From: JAHCHG01 sp038251885
Lineage (GTDB): Bacteria > Acidobacteriota > Blastocatellia > Pyrinomonadales > Pyrinomonadaceae
Reading direction: 5' to 3'
Assembly (NCBI GenBank): GCA_038251885.1
Contig: JBBSAX010000095.1
Location: 1-17,665 of the forward strand
Length of the DNA: 17,665 nucleotides
Within the stretch, counting starts at the first letter, position 1. Each line of letters starts with the position of its first letter. Shown one piece after another: positions 1-6,552 of this stretch. The position numbers and the translations under genes were made by a program. The notes beneath the pieces were generated by a model that was given only the letters and a program-made list of their open reading frames with translations, was not told the DNA's origin and did no database searches.

Positions 1-344
1 GCCATTTCGCCGAAAGTATTACCTTCGGAAATTTCACCGACTTTTATCTGCCGTCCTTTATCGTCAGTAATAATTGCGTCGAGTTTGCCTTTGACGAGAA
101 TAAAGAAAATATTACTTTCCCAAGTATTTTCACGAATAATTATTTCATTCGGGGCGAATTCCAAAAGGCGTGCGTAAGGTCCGACGGTTTTATTATTGCC
201 GTAACTGCGTCCGAACAAAATAATATCAATATCGAGTTCGTTGCGAAATTCACCGTTCGGCAATTTTTCGACCAATTCAGAAACGATTTCGATATTTTGA
301 AAAGCCTCGATTATTTGCTCGTGATTTTCTATTTCACGCGGCAT
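1..344 (-). CDS. Cyclic-nucleotide-binding-domain protein, N-terminal part (cut by left edge)
   Basis: The reading frame runs from an ATG at 344-342 off the left edge, giving about 114 residues with no stop. The end of the visible part reads FFILVKGKLD, then VGEISEGNTFGEMA. This is the beta-roll and phosphate-binding-cassette pattern (FGE followed by a small hydrophobic residue) of the cNMP-binding/CRP-like domain. About 60 N-terminal residues precede the domain and contain no motif I recognise. Whether a helix-turn-helix, an Fe-S domain or something else follows cannot be seen, so it may be a transcription factor or a ligand-sensing enzyme. A GAGGG stretch lies about 11 nt before the ATG, a slightly long spacing. 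It follows the zinc-ribbon gene by 80 nt on the same strand and may be co-transcribed with it. Confidence 0.8.
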   Translation of the reverse strand, partial: MPREIENHEQIIEAFQNIEIVSELVEKLPNGEFRNELDIDIILFGRSYGNNKTVGPYARLLEFAPNEIIIRENTWESNIFFILVKGKLDAIITDDKGRQIKVGEISEGNTFGEM

Positions 345-424
345 AATTTTTTAAGCCCTCAAATTAAATTTCCAAACTAATTCAGTTCTTTTCAGTCAAA
401 CTAAACTATTTCGATTAAGTTTTT

Positions 425-847
425 TTAACAGCACAAATATAAGTAAAGAAGTAACAAAATCGCAATAACCAAAAGCAGCAAAAACAATGCGCCGACCAAG
501 CCGATAATAATCCATTTTATAAGCCCCGATTTACTATTTTGCTCAACCTGATTAGCTTGAGTCAGAGGTTTTTCAGATAAATCCGGCGCGGAAATCTGTC
601 CGTTATTGATTTCCATCGGTTGTTTCTGTTTGTTTTCGGTTTCCGTCGAACCGGAAGTGTCATATTCAATGTCCGACAGCATCATTTTATAAACGGATTT
701 GCTGAAATTAATCGTTCCGGCGTAATTATCGAATTCGGATGAACCTTCACGTTTTTCTTCTTCTACAAACGGATTTCCGCATTCGGGGCAAAATGCTTTG
801 GCTTCTTCAACTGCTTCGCCGCATTTTTCACATTTTTTCAAACCCAT
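425..847 (-). CDS. Zinc-ribbon protein with C-terminal transmembrane anchor
   Basis: 140 residues. Four cysteines near the N-terminus (C6, C9, C20, C23, in CEKC and CPEC) form a typical zinc-ribbon. A polar, probably disordered linker follows to about residue 105. A strongly hydrophobic segment at about 109-138 ends the protein with two cysteines. There is no signal peptide, so the zinc-ribbon should face the cytoplasm and the protein be tail-anchored in the inner membrane. The ATG shares one base with the stop of the upstream tetraheme cytochrome gene (TAATG), and AAGGA lies about 7 nt before it, which points to translational coupling. Such zinc-ribbon plus TM proteins are common and functionally uncharacterised. 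A role in assembling or regulating the cytochrome is only a guess from position. Confidence 0.8.
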   Translation of the reverse strand: MGLKKCEKCGEAVEEAKAFCPECGNPFVEEEKREGSSEFDNYAGTINFSKSVYKMMLSDIEYDTSGSTETENKQKQPMEINNGQISAPDLSEKPLTQANQVEQNSKSGLIKWIIIGLVGALFLLLLVIAILLLLYLYLCC

Positions 848-1524
848 TAATTTTCCTTATGACAAATTGTGCAATCCTTGGTCGTCGCAAATCCCGATTT
901 TTTCTTTAATTCGGGACGAAGTTTTGCTGCCTCGTCGTGGCAAGTGTTGCAATTAATATGATAAGCCAGTTCATTATTCAACTCTTTTGTAGTTTCCTTG
1001 TCGCCGTCTTTATAAGTTGCCTTCGGCATTTCCTTGTCGTCAGGCACGTTGCCATCCTGAAAATGACAAGTGCGGCACTGACTTACTTTTTGCGAAGATT
1101 TTTGAAAAGTTTCAATAGTTAAAAGTACATCTCGTTCGGAAGTAAAAAGGGGCGGTTTAAGTGCCGATTTGGGTTGGTCGGTATGATGACACTCGACACA
1201 TCCGACAACAGATTTACCATCGGGGCTATATTTTTGAGAAGCGTGTGTTTCGTGATTAAATGCGACCTCACCGTATTCGGAAAGGCTGTCTTTGCCGAGC
1301 GTAAAAGTTTTAGGAATCGTGCTGTCGCCCGCTTTCGGAGTTTCGGTTTTCGGTGTTTCAGTCTTTGGAGTTTCAGTTTTTGGCGTTTCAGGAGTCGGAG
1401 TCGGCTTTATTTCAGTTTGGGCTAAAACTGTCGTGCCATTTTGTGAGATGGAATTATTTATAAGCAGACAAACTGCTGAAAAAGCAAAAATTCCGATAAC
1501 TATCAATTTCGTTAAATTTTTCAT
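847..1524 (-). CDS. Secreted tetraheme cytochrome c (class III/c7-like)
   Basis: 225 residues from the ATG at 1524. A longer frame reaches a TTG at 1545, but the ribosome-binding site AGAGGA sits inside that extension 7 nt before the ATG, so the ATG is preferred. Residues 1-36 are a signal peptide (hydrophobic core about 6-21, probable cleavage near VLAQ). Residues 41-65 are a Pro/Thr/Lys/Glu repeat linker (TPKTE units). The C-terminal domain has four CXXCH heme-attachment motifs at C109, C150, C192 and C218, plus histidines (H91, H94, H114, H189) that can act as distal ligands. This is the spacing style of class III multiheme cytochromes. It should be an electron carrier in the periplasm, possibly tethered away from its export site by the flexible linker. 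It lies about 210 nt downstream of the nonaheme operon on the same strand and is the first gene before the zinc-ribbon gene. Confidence 0.9.
   Translation of the reverse strand: MKNLTKLIVIGIFAFSAVCLLINNSISQNGTTVLAQTEIKPTPTPETPKTETPKTETPKTETPKAGDSTIPKTFTLGKDSLSEYGEVAFNHETHASQKYSPDGKSVVGCVECHHTDQPKSALKPPLFTSERDVLLTIETFQKSSQKVSQCRTCHFQDGNVPDDKEMPKATYKDGDKETTKELNNELAYHINCNTCHDEAAKLRPELKKKSGFATTKDCTICHKEN
1340..1399 (-). repeat. Short tandem repeat, 15-nt units, coding for a TPKTE-type linker
   Basis: Four 15-nt units begin at 1340, 1355, 1370 and 1385. Read on the plus strand each starts GTTTC(A/G)G. They are imperfect copies. On the minus strand they encode repeated Thr-Pro-Lys-Thr-Glu in the linker between signal peptide and heme domain of the tetraheme cytochrome. 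The unit length is a multiple of three, so copy-number changes would lengthen or shorten the linker without a frameshift. Confidence 0.8.
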
Positions 1525-1654
1525 TTTTTTGTCCTCTAAACTCAATCAACTTTTAATTCAAACATTTATTTTTTGAGTGTTAAATATAACCAATTTCTGA
1601 AAATAAATAAATAAAAATTTTTAAGCTAATGCTTTGAAACCAGCTAAATTTGTC

Positions 1655-1668
1655 AGAACTTTAGTTCT
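1655..1668. promoter_or_regulatory. 14-bp perfect dyad, possible operator
   Basis: AGAACT and AGTTCT flank a central TT. The loop is too short for an RNA hairpin, so a protein-binding dyad is the more likely reading, if it is functional. It lies in the 212-nt gap upstream of the tetraheme cytochrome gene, about 130 nt before that ATG. I could not find a convincing -35/-10 pair beside it. A dyad of this size can also occur by chance in AT-rich DNA. Confidence 0.25.
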
Positions 1669-1702
1669 TATAAAGAGATAAAACTTTTATTTAGTTTTTT
1701 CA

Positions 1703-1732
1703 AAACCGATATTAAATTTCGAAATCCGGTTT
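1703..1732 (-). terminator. Weak possible hairpin after the nonaheme operon
   Basis: AAACCG and CGGTTT can pair across an 18-nt loop, starting 5 nt after the stop codon of the last gene of the leftward operon. On the minus strand the right arm is followed by TGAAAAAA, not by a clean T-run, so this is a poor intrinsic terminator at best. Confidence 0.2.
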
Positions 1733-1736
1733 GTTG

Positions 1737-2624
1737 TCAGTTAAAACCTGCCGGAATCATATCAAATCCCGTTCCGTTATGACAGCGTTTGCAGTTTGAA
1801 AAGTTTTTTTCACCGAATGCGCGACTGTCATTATGGCAAGTTCGGCAGCTAACCGAACCGCCTGCCGCAAAATGTTGGACGGCAACCGGCAATGAAACTT
1901 GCGTAGATTGCCTGGTACCGGCTCGAACACTATGGCATTCGGCACAATTTACACCTTGTCTCGAAGTGTGATCGGTGTGGCTGAAAACCGCCTTGAAAAT
2001 CGTTCTATTTGCGACAGTGCGGCGATACGGAGCAGTTTCATGACAATAGTTGCATGAACCGATATTGCTTTCCGAATTGTGGCAAGTAAAACAAGTTGCG
2101 TGTGAATTTATACCAACCGGAATTGATTGCGCCGCACCTTGTGGTTGATGACACGTCGCACATCCGGCTTGAGGTCTTCCTGCACCTTGATTATGCGCCG
2201 CGTGATCGAATTTCATATTAAATTGCTCGTTAAATTGAGCCGGAAATGCTTTCATCGTTGCCGGAACGGTTTGTAAATTGTCGTGACAAACGGCACAGAT
2301 GCCCGATTCGGGCTTTGTAAATTCATTTAAGTGGCAACTGATGCACGAATCGTGTCCGGAATACTTTAAAGTCAGAGAATTATCTTCGCGTTTGTGGCAT
2401 GAATCGCAGTTGATTTCTTTATGCTCGGGGACGCTGTGAGAAAAATTATCGTAATTCTTGTCGGAAATTTGTTGCACCGTTGGCAGATTTCTGTCTTTTG
2501 CAGTAATAGTTATATCGGTTTTTTCTGAAGTTTGTTTTAGGCAACTAACGATAAAAATCGAGAATGCCGCCAAAATGAGCAGAGCTTTGATCGAATTTTT
2601 TGATTTTAATTGATAATTCTTCAA
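1737..2624 (-). CDS. Nine-heme cytochrome c lipoprotein
   Basis: 295 residues. An N-terminal Lys-rich stretch and hydrophobic core end in the lipobox IVSC (C28), so this should be a lipoprotein at the periplasmic face or on the outer membrane. Nine CXXCH motifs start at C73, C94, C110, C155, C178, C191, C227, C260 and C278. Several histidines outside motifs (for example H64, H68, H91, H141, H144, H216, H219) can supply distal ligands, giving a densely packed electron wire. The start is a TTG at 2624 placed immediately after the TAG stop of the preceding cytochrome gene and in the same frame. No strong ribosome-binding site is visible (GGAA about 13 nt upstream), so translation probably depends on coupling. 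It is the last gene of the leftward operon. The fold is cytochrome-c3/c7-like by motif spacing, and the partner is unknown. Confidence 0.92.
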   Translation of the reverse strand: MKNYQLKSKNSIKALLILAAFSIFIVSCLKQTSEKTDITITAKDRNLPTVQQISDKNYDNFSHSVPEHKEINCDSCHKREDNSLTLKYSGHDSCISCHLNEFTKPESGICAVCHDNLQTVPATMKAFPAQFNEQFNMKFDHAAHNQGAGRPQAGCATCHQPQGAAQSIPVGINSHATCFTCHNSESNIGSCNYCHETAPYRRTVANRTIFKAVFSHTDHTSRQGVNCAECHSVRAGTRQSTQVSLPVAVQHFAAGGSVSCRTCHNDSRAFGEKNFSNCKRCHNGTGFDMIPAGFN

Positions 2625-3656
2625 CTATTTCGATTGTTCCAGATGACTCGCCGGAATTTTAAAACTTCCGATGGCTGAAGTATGACAATAATTACATTGA
2701 AAAATCTTTTCCTTGTCGGCGATACTTTTTTCACGTTTGCCGATTTCGTCGCTTAATTCGTCGCCGTGACAAGAACTCGTACTGCAAGTTAAAAGCGGCA
2801 CATCAGCATTTAATAAACTCCGCAAATCAGACGTTTGCGTGATTCGAACGTGACAAGTCGTGCAATCTTTATTTGCGTGATTTTCGCTCGCGTGATCGAA
2901 TTTCAGAGAATATCTTTGCACCGTTTTTGATTCAAAATACGGCGAAGTCAGACGATGGCAACTCGCGCAATCGGTGCGAACCGGTTTTTGTCCCTGATAA
3001 TGACAATTGAAACACGAGGCGTGATTATCCGGCATATCTTTGAAAAATTCTGCCTTTGCCGTGAAATTATCTGCCGACGGTTCGACTAAAAATTCTGTTT
3101 TGCTTTGCTTAAACGTAGTGAATTGCGGCAAAACGGTTGCCGTCGGATGACAAATCGCACAATTATTGAACTGTGTCTTCTTATCGTCATCAAACATCGT
3201 TCTAAAATTTGCTTTGACAAAATGTGCAACGGCGACATCGTATTTTTTTTCGTTGGAAGCAATGATGTTTTGATGTACATCGTGCGGAAATATCGTTTTA
3301 AATTCCTGTGACCTGTTTTTCACCGGAAACACAAAACGCGCTTGTCCGCGCGGTGAAACATTTGAATGACAAATCGAACAGATTGCCGGACGATTACCGC
3401 GAAAAAAATCATTGCGGTGGCAGTTTATACAAGAATCGTGATCGGGATAATCGGCAACATCGGGATAACCACGCGCCGAACTCCAGTTTGAAGTCGGACT
3501 TTTATGACAAGAACTGCAATTGATTTTTTTGTGTGATGCCGAACTATGTAAATAAGTATCGCGTCCTTTTTGTGCTGATGTTTTGTTCCAAAAACTCGTC
3601 GCGCAAGCAGACACGACCAGCACTAAGAACAAAATTTTGACACGATTTTTATTCAT
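2625..3656 (-). CDS. Secreted nine-heme cytochrome c with one CX4CH site
   Basis: 343 residues. Eight CXXCH motifs start at C47, C76, C93, C166, C215, C230, C265 and C321. A ninth site at C291-H297 is CX4CH (TCSTSSCH), a spacing known from some tetraheme cytochromes c3. Non-motif histidines such as H42, H73, H125, H128, H145, H212, H255 and H260 are candidate distal ligands. The N-terminus has a hydrophobic core (residues 8-17) and a possible lipobox VSAC (C18). Cleavage by signal peptidase I near TSAQ (residue 29) is the alternative, so lipidation is uncertain. The ATG overlaps the stop of the upstream gene by 4 nt (ATGA), and the stop TAG abuts the TTG of the next nonaheme gene in the same frame. 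The two cytochromes are distinct paralogues with similar motif density and presumably work as a pair. Confidence 0.92.
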   Translation of the reverse strand: MNKNRVKILFLVLVVSACATSFWNKTSAQKGRDTYLHSSASHKKINCSSCHKSPTSNWSSARGYPDVADYPDHDSCINCHRNDFFRGNRPAICSICHSNVSPRGQARFVFPVKNRSQEFKTIFPHDVHQNIIASNEKKYDVAVAHFVKANFRTMFDDDKKTQFNNCAICHPTATVLPQFTTFKQSKTEFLVEPSADNFTAKAEFFKDMPDNHASCFNCHYQGQKPVRTDCASCHRLTSPYFESKTVQRYSLKFDHASENHANKDCTTCHVRITQTSDLRSLLNADVPLLTCSTSSCHGDELSDEIGKREKSIADKEKIFQCNYCHTSAIGSFKIPASHLEQSK

Positions 3657-4456
3657 TTTTTACAATTTTCTGTTTTGCAAACAGGTAAATCTTTAACAAA
3701 TACTTCACAATTTTTGACTTTCTTATCGCCTTCGGGAACTTGCAAAACCAATTTCGCCAGTTTCCCGTTGCTGATTTCAGTTTCACAAGTCCAGATATAA
3801 CTTTTATCGCCGACTTCCAACGGCAAAAGATTTGAAACGAGAAATGTTTCCGATTTTTTCTTCTTTCCGTCCGTTTCCGGTAAATTAAGCGGAATATCAA
3901 TAAAAATCGCCTTCACGCTCACGCTGTCAGTCATTGACGATTGCAAAGGTTTGACAATGCTTAATAAACTTTCGAGCAGAGATTTTTGCCGCAGATAAAA
4001 TCCTGAACTCAATGGCGGCGATAAATTTGTTATCAACCAACTTTGAGCAATCGTAGAACGACTTTTACCGAATTGCCTTAATCCTTTTTGAAAAGCCGTT
4101 TGAAATTCCGGCACACTTTCAATCGCCGTTTTATCAATTTCGCGGCAATACGGAGATTCACAATTTTCTTCCTTTAACCAACAAATAAATTGCGGACTGG
4201 CTTGCATTTGGCTGTAAAAACAATCGCGTGAAGTAATCTCGGCAGATTCGAGTTTTTTAATTAAATTTTTATTTTCTTCCAAACCGCCGCGCAAAAGGTA
4301 AAATCTTTTGCGTTGCAGTTTTTCCGCTTTCCCGTTTATTTTTATGCGCCCGGAAACTTCCAGCGAACCAAGCGGCAACGGCTCTTGGGCAATATTCGGA
4401 ATAAAGCTGAAAACCAAAAGCACGACGGGCAAAAGTTTTGAATAAAACTTTAACAT
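3653..4456 (-). CDS. Secreted cysteine-containing protein of unknown function
   Basis: 267 residues, not recognised. The N-terminus is a clear signal peptide (hydrophobic core about 8-20, cleavage near NIAQ, residues 21-24). The mature part has eight cysteines (C79, C92, C99, C104, C224, C250, C260, C265) and no CXXCH, so disulfide bonds are more likely than heme. Residues 31-60 (GSLEVSGRIKINGKAEKL and on) could be a short beta-sandwich opening, but this is weak. The middle is helical-looking and the end is beta-rich. It sits 6 nt after the GlcG/HbpS-like gene and overlaps the following nonaheme cytochrome gene by 4 nt, so it belongs to the operon. An assembly factor or structural subunit of the cytochrome apparatus is possible, but inferred only from position. 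Confidence 0.8.
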   Translation of the reverse strand: MLKFYSKLLPVVLLVFSFIPNIAQEPLPLGSLEVSGRIKINGKAEKLQRKRFYLLRGGLEENKNLIKKLESAEITSRDCFYSQMQASPQFICWLKEENCESPYCREIDKTAIESVPEFQTAFQKGLRQFGKSRSTIAQSWLITNLSPPLSSGFYLRQKSLLESLLSIVKPLQSSMTDSVSVKAIFIDIPLNLPETDGKKKKSETFLVSNLLPLEVGDKSYIWTCETEISNGKLAKLVLQVPEGDKKVKNCEVFVKDLPVCKTENCKK

Positions 4457-4462
4457 TTATTT

Positions 4463-6139
4463 CTACGGTAAAGTCGGACGAGCCGGAAACTTGAGAAACG
4501 GCAGTCGCACGCCGCGAACAAAAATCTGGTCTGAGCGAATTTCTACCGGCGGTGCAAAATCATTTGCGCCGCCTGCCGCGATAAAATCATCCTGCTCGAT
4601 ACCGTCGCCGCTGATTCCGATTGAACCGACAAAAACTCCGTTACGAAACAGTGGAGTTCCACCGGCAAAAATCTGCAATCCGTTCGGCAAATTAGGAATC
4701 GTTGTGCATCTGCACGGCAGAGCCTTTTTCATCATTATTGATTCTTTAAGACAAACCGGAGCCGGATTCGTTAAGCGTCTGAAAACCAGATCGGATTGAA
4801 AGCCGACATTAAAAGGACTCCACGCACCGATTTCCGAGCTAAAAGGTCCGGCGGCGGTGTTATTGATGCCGTCGGGAAACAAAGGACGATTTAAAAAACC
4901 AAAACCTCGGTCGCTAAAGGCAACCGCTCCATTGAGCAAAATCCCATCGGAAGCCGCACGGTCAACATAATTGCCGTAACCTGCATCCCTGAGCAATACA
5001 GCAGTATCTCTTCGATTCATAAAGGCAACGGTTCGCGCTTTTTGTGCGGCAACATCAAAGCCGAAAATAGGCGCATCCAATTGCCGGAATATTCCTAAAA
5101 TTCTGCCATCAGTATCAGCCACAGCAATTGAAACACGGGCGTTGCTGCCAATCGGCTGACGAATTCCTGCTCGCGTGATATTACCTGTTGCGGCGGCACT
5201 TCCTAAAATTTGCCTAACCTCATCGGCGGAAAGAGCAGACCCCGCACTTGGCGGGAAAAAACGCGAGTCAACTTCTCCAGCGACACCGTTAAGTGTCATT
5301 GGAATAAACGCGGAAGGTTGTGCCGCACGTATTGAAAATCCGGGAATAACGATTCCGGGTAAATTTGCAAAAGGTATCTGTGTTACCGTCGGAACACTAT
5401 CAACATTGGCAAACGGCAGACGAATTCCTTCGATTAAAATATTATTGGCTCGAATTTGTTGCGGTGCTGTAAAGTTCTGCGCCGCCGCAACTGCGATTAC
5501 TTCTTCAAACGGCTGATCGTTATCGGTCACAACGCGGTCAATCGTATAAATCCCGTCGCCCTCGACTCCGACACCTCCGACCGGAACACCGTTTTTATAC
5601 AGCGGAATGCCGCCCGGATCGCCGGATAAACCGAGCGGCAAGCCGGCAATGGCAATATCCGAACAAGTCAAAGAAGAAAATTGAACGCCATAGAGCGGTC
5701 CGCCGGGACGATTATCAATTCCGGGAGGGAAATGTTCCTGAATAATGAAACTCGCCGTGCGCGTCGTGAAAGCATTTCCGGTAGTGCTGAAAAGGGAAGC
5801 TGTTCCGGCTTTTGACTGGACTGCGAAGGTTGAAGGCGCAACAAATCCTTCAAATCCACCACTGCCGCCGCCGGAAAATCTTGAATTTCCGTTTGCGCCG
5901 CTCATCAGAAACATTCCCAAAACATTGCCTTCGTGGTCAGTCACGGCAATCGTAACTCTTCTGTTCATTGCCACGGCAGTTGAAACGCCCTGAGCAATAA
6001 TCGTCCGCACCTCATTGGCGGTCAAACCGTTTTGTTGGGCAAAAATTAAACTTGGGCTGAAGTTTATGAAAAAGATGAAACTGGCACAAACGACCAACCT
6101 TTTGACAATTGAAAAAAAATCTCCGTGCTGATAGTTCAT
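4463..6139 (-). CDS. Secreted tandem GlcG/HbpS-like (DUF336) heme-binding-type protein
   Basis: 558 residues from the ATG at 6139. A TTG at 6262 would add 41 residues, but the added part is Arg-rich with no signal-peptide character. The ATG has GGGAA 6 nt upstream and is followed directly by a signal peptide (core about 14-33, cleavage near IFAQ). Two related modules follow. The first is about 38-245 (LTANEVRTII, then RVTIAVTDHEGNVLG, then GIPLYKNGVPVGGVGVEGDG). The second is about 303-550 (LSADEVRQIL, then RVSIAVADTDGRILG, then GTPLFRNGVFVGSIGISGDG). These are hallmarks of the GlcG/HbpS family, whose best-known member, Streptomyces HbpS, is an extracellular heme-binding redox sensor. Both copies carry long insertions compared with the usual single domain of about 140 residues. 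Heme binding here is inferred. It is the first gene of the leftward operon. Confidence 0.85.
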   Translation of the reverse strand: MNYQHGDFFSIVKRLVVCASFIFFINFSPSLIFAQQNGLTANEVRTIIAQGVSTAVAMNRRVTIAVTDHEGNVLGMFLMSGANGNSRFSGGGSGGFEGFVAPSTFAVQSKAGTASLFSTTGNAFTTRTASFIIQEHFPPGIDNRPGGPLYGVQFSSLTCSDIAIAGLPLGLSGDPGGIPLYKNGVPVGGVGVEGDGIYTIDRVVTDNDQPFEEVIAVAAAQNFTAPQQIRANNILIEGIRLPFANVDSVPTVTQIPFANLPGIVIPGFSIRAAQPSAFIPMTLNGVAGEVDSRFFPPSAGSALSADEVRQILGSAAATGNITRAGIRQPIGSNARVSIAVADTDGRILGIFRQLDAPIFGFDVAAQKARTVAFMNRRDTAVLLRDAGYGNYVDRAASDGILLNGAVAFSDRGFGFLNRPLFPDGINNTAAGPFSSEIGAWSPFNVGFQSDLVFRRLTNPAPVCLKESIMMKKALPCRCTTIPNLPNGLQIFAGGTPLFRNGVFVGSIGISGDGIEQDDFIAAGGANDFAPPVEIRSDQIFVRGVRLPFLKFPARPTLP

Positions 6140-6159
6140 AAATTTTTCCCGAAACCTGA

Positions 6160-6173
6160 TCGAAATCCGGTTT
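6160..6173. repeat. 14-nt exact repeat, copy in the leftward leader
   Basis: TCGAAATCCGGTTT occurs here, just upstream of the ribosome-binding site of the GlcG/HbpS-like gene, and again at 1719-1732 just after the stop codon of the last gene of the same operon. The two copies are in the same orientation. A 14-nt match can arise by chance in a window this size, so a function is not established. Confidence 0.3.
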
Positions 6174-6179
6174 ATCTGT

Positions 6180-6210
6180 CTTTGGCGATAATGTTTCAAC
6201 CTCGCCAAAG
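6180..6210 (-). promoter_or_regulatory. 9-bp hairpin in the 5' leader of the leftward operon
   Basis: On the minus strand CTTTGGCGA and TCGCCAAAG are perfect inverted repeats separated by 13 nt. The element lies between the predicted promoter (-10 at 6295-6290) and the ATG at 6139, about 40 nt before the start codon. It is not followed by a T-run, so it is not a simple terminator. It could be an RNA element controlling stability or translation, or a DNA operator. If the TTG at 6262 were the true start, the hairpin would be inside coding sequence. Its presence favours the shorter protein. Confidence 0.5.
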
Positions 6211-6289
6211 GATTTGAAATAACATTCTGCCTGAAAGCAACTGGCGAAATTTTAAAAACCAATCTTCGTGAAAAATGACATGCGCTTTC

Positions 6290-6317
6290 ATTTTATGTCT
6301 GAAATTTTTTATGTCAA
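6290..6317 (-). promoter_or_regulatory. Sigma70-like promoter for the leftward operon
   Basis: On the minus strand TTGACA (6317-6312) is followed after 16 nt by TAAAAT (6295-6290), one mismatch from the consensus -10. Transcription would start near 6283 and give a leader of about 145 nt before the ATG at 6139. Confidence 0.6.
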
Positions 6318-6424
6318 GTAAAAATTTCAGGTAAGTTTTCTCATCACCCGATAATATACAAAAAACCGCAAGAAATTTTTTTGAAAATTAATTATAAATT
6401 TGCTTCCAAATACCTAATTATTTA

Positions 6425-6453
6425 TTGACACTAAAAACTGCGAGGACTATACT
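6425..6453 (+). promoter_or_regulatory. Strong sigma70-like promoter for the rightward cluster
   Basis: TTGACA (6425-6430) and TATACT (6448-6453) are separated by exactly 17 nt: a perfect -35 and a five-of-six -10. Transcription would start near 6460, about 93 nt before the DUF4331 start codon. The leader contains a possible CATCTTT/AAAGATG hairpin (6458-6464 with 6485-6491, 20-nt loop), which is weak. The rest of the 6140-6552 gap is AT-rich and holds no gene I can support. Confidence 0.75.
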
Positions 6454-6552
6454 TCTCCATCTTTAATTTAATTTTGATTGTAAAAAAGATGAAATAGTTA
6501 TTAAGAACATATAGTTTCTGCCATTTTTATTTATATAGATTAGGAGGTAACT

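Noticed and set aside
1292..1576. Plus-strand open frame with repeated FGVSV units
   Set aside because: It is the antisense shadow of the TPKTE repeat in the tetraheme cytochrome gene, with no ribosome-binding site and no domain.
6140..6262. N-terminal extension of the GlcG/HbpS-like protein from a TTG at 6262
   Set aside because: The extension lacks signal-peptide character, would put the signal peptide internally, covers a hairpin leader, and a better ATG with GGGAA exists at 6139.
6252..6281. Tiny minus-strand upstream reading frame (nine residues) in the leader
   Set aside because: It begins almost at the predicted transcription start with no room for a ribosome-binding site, so it is most likely chance.
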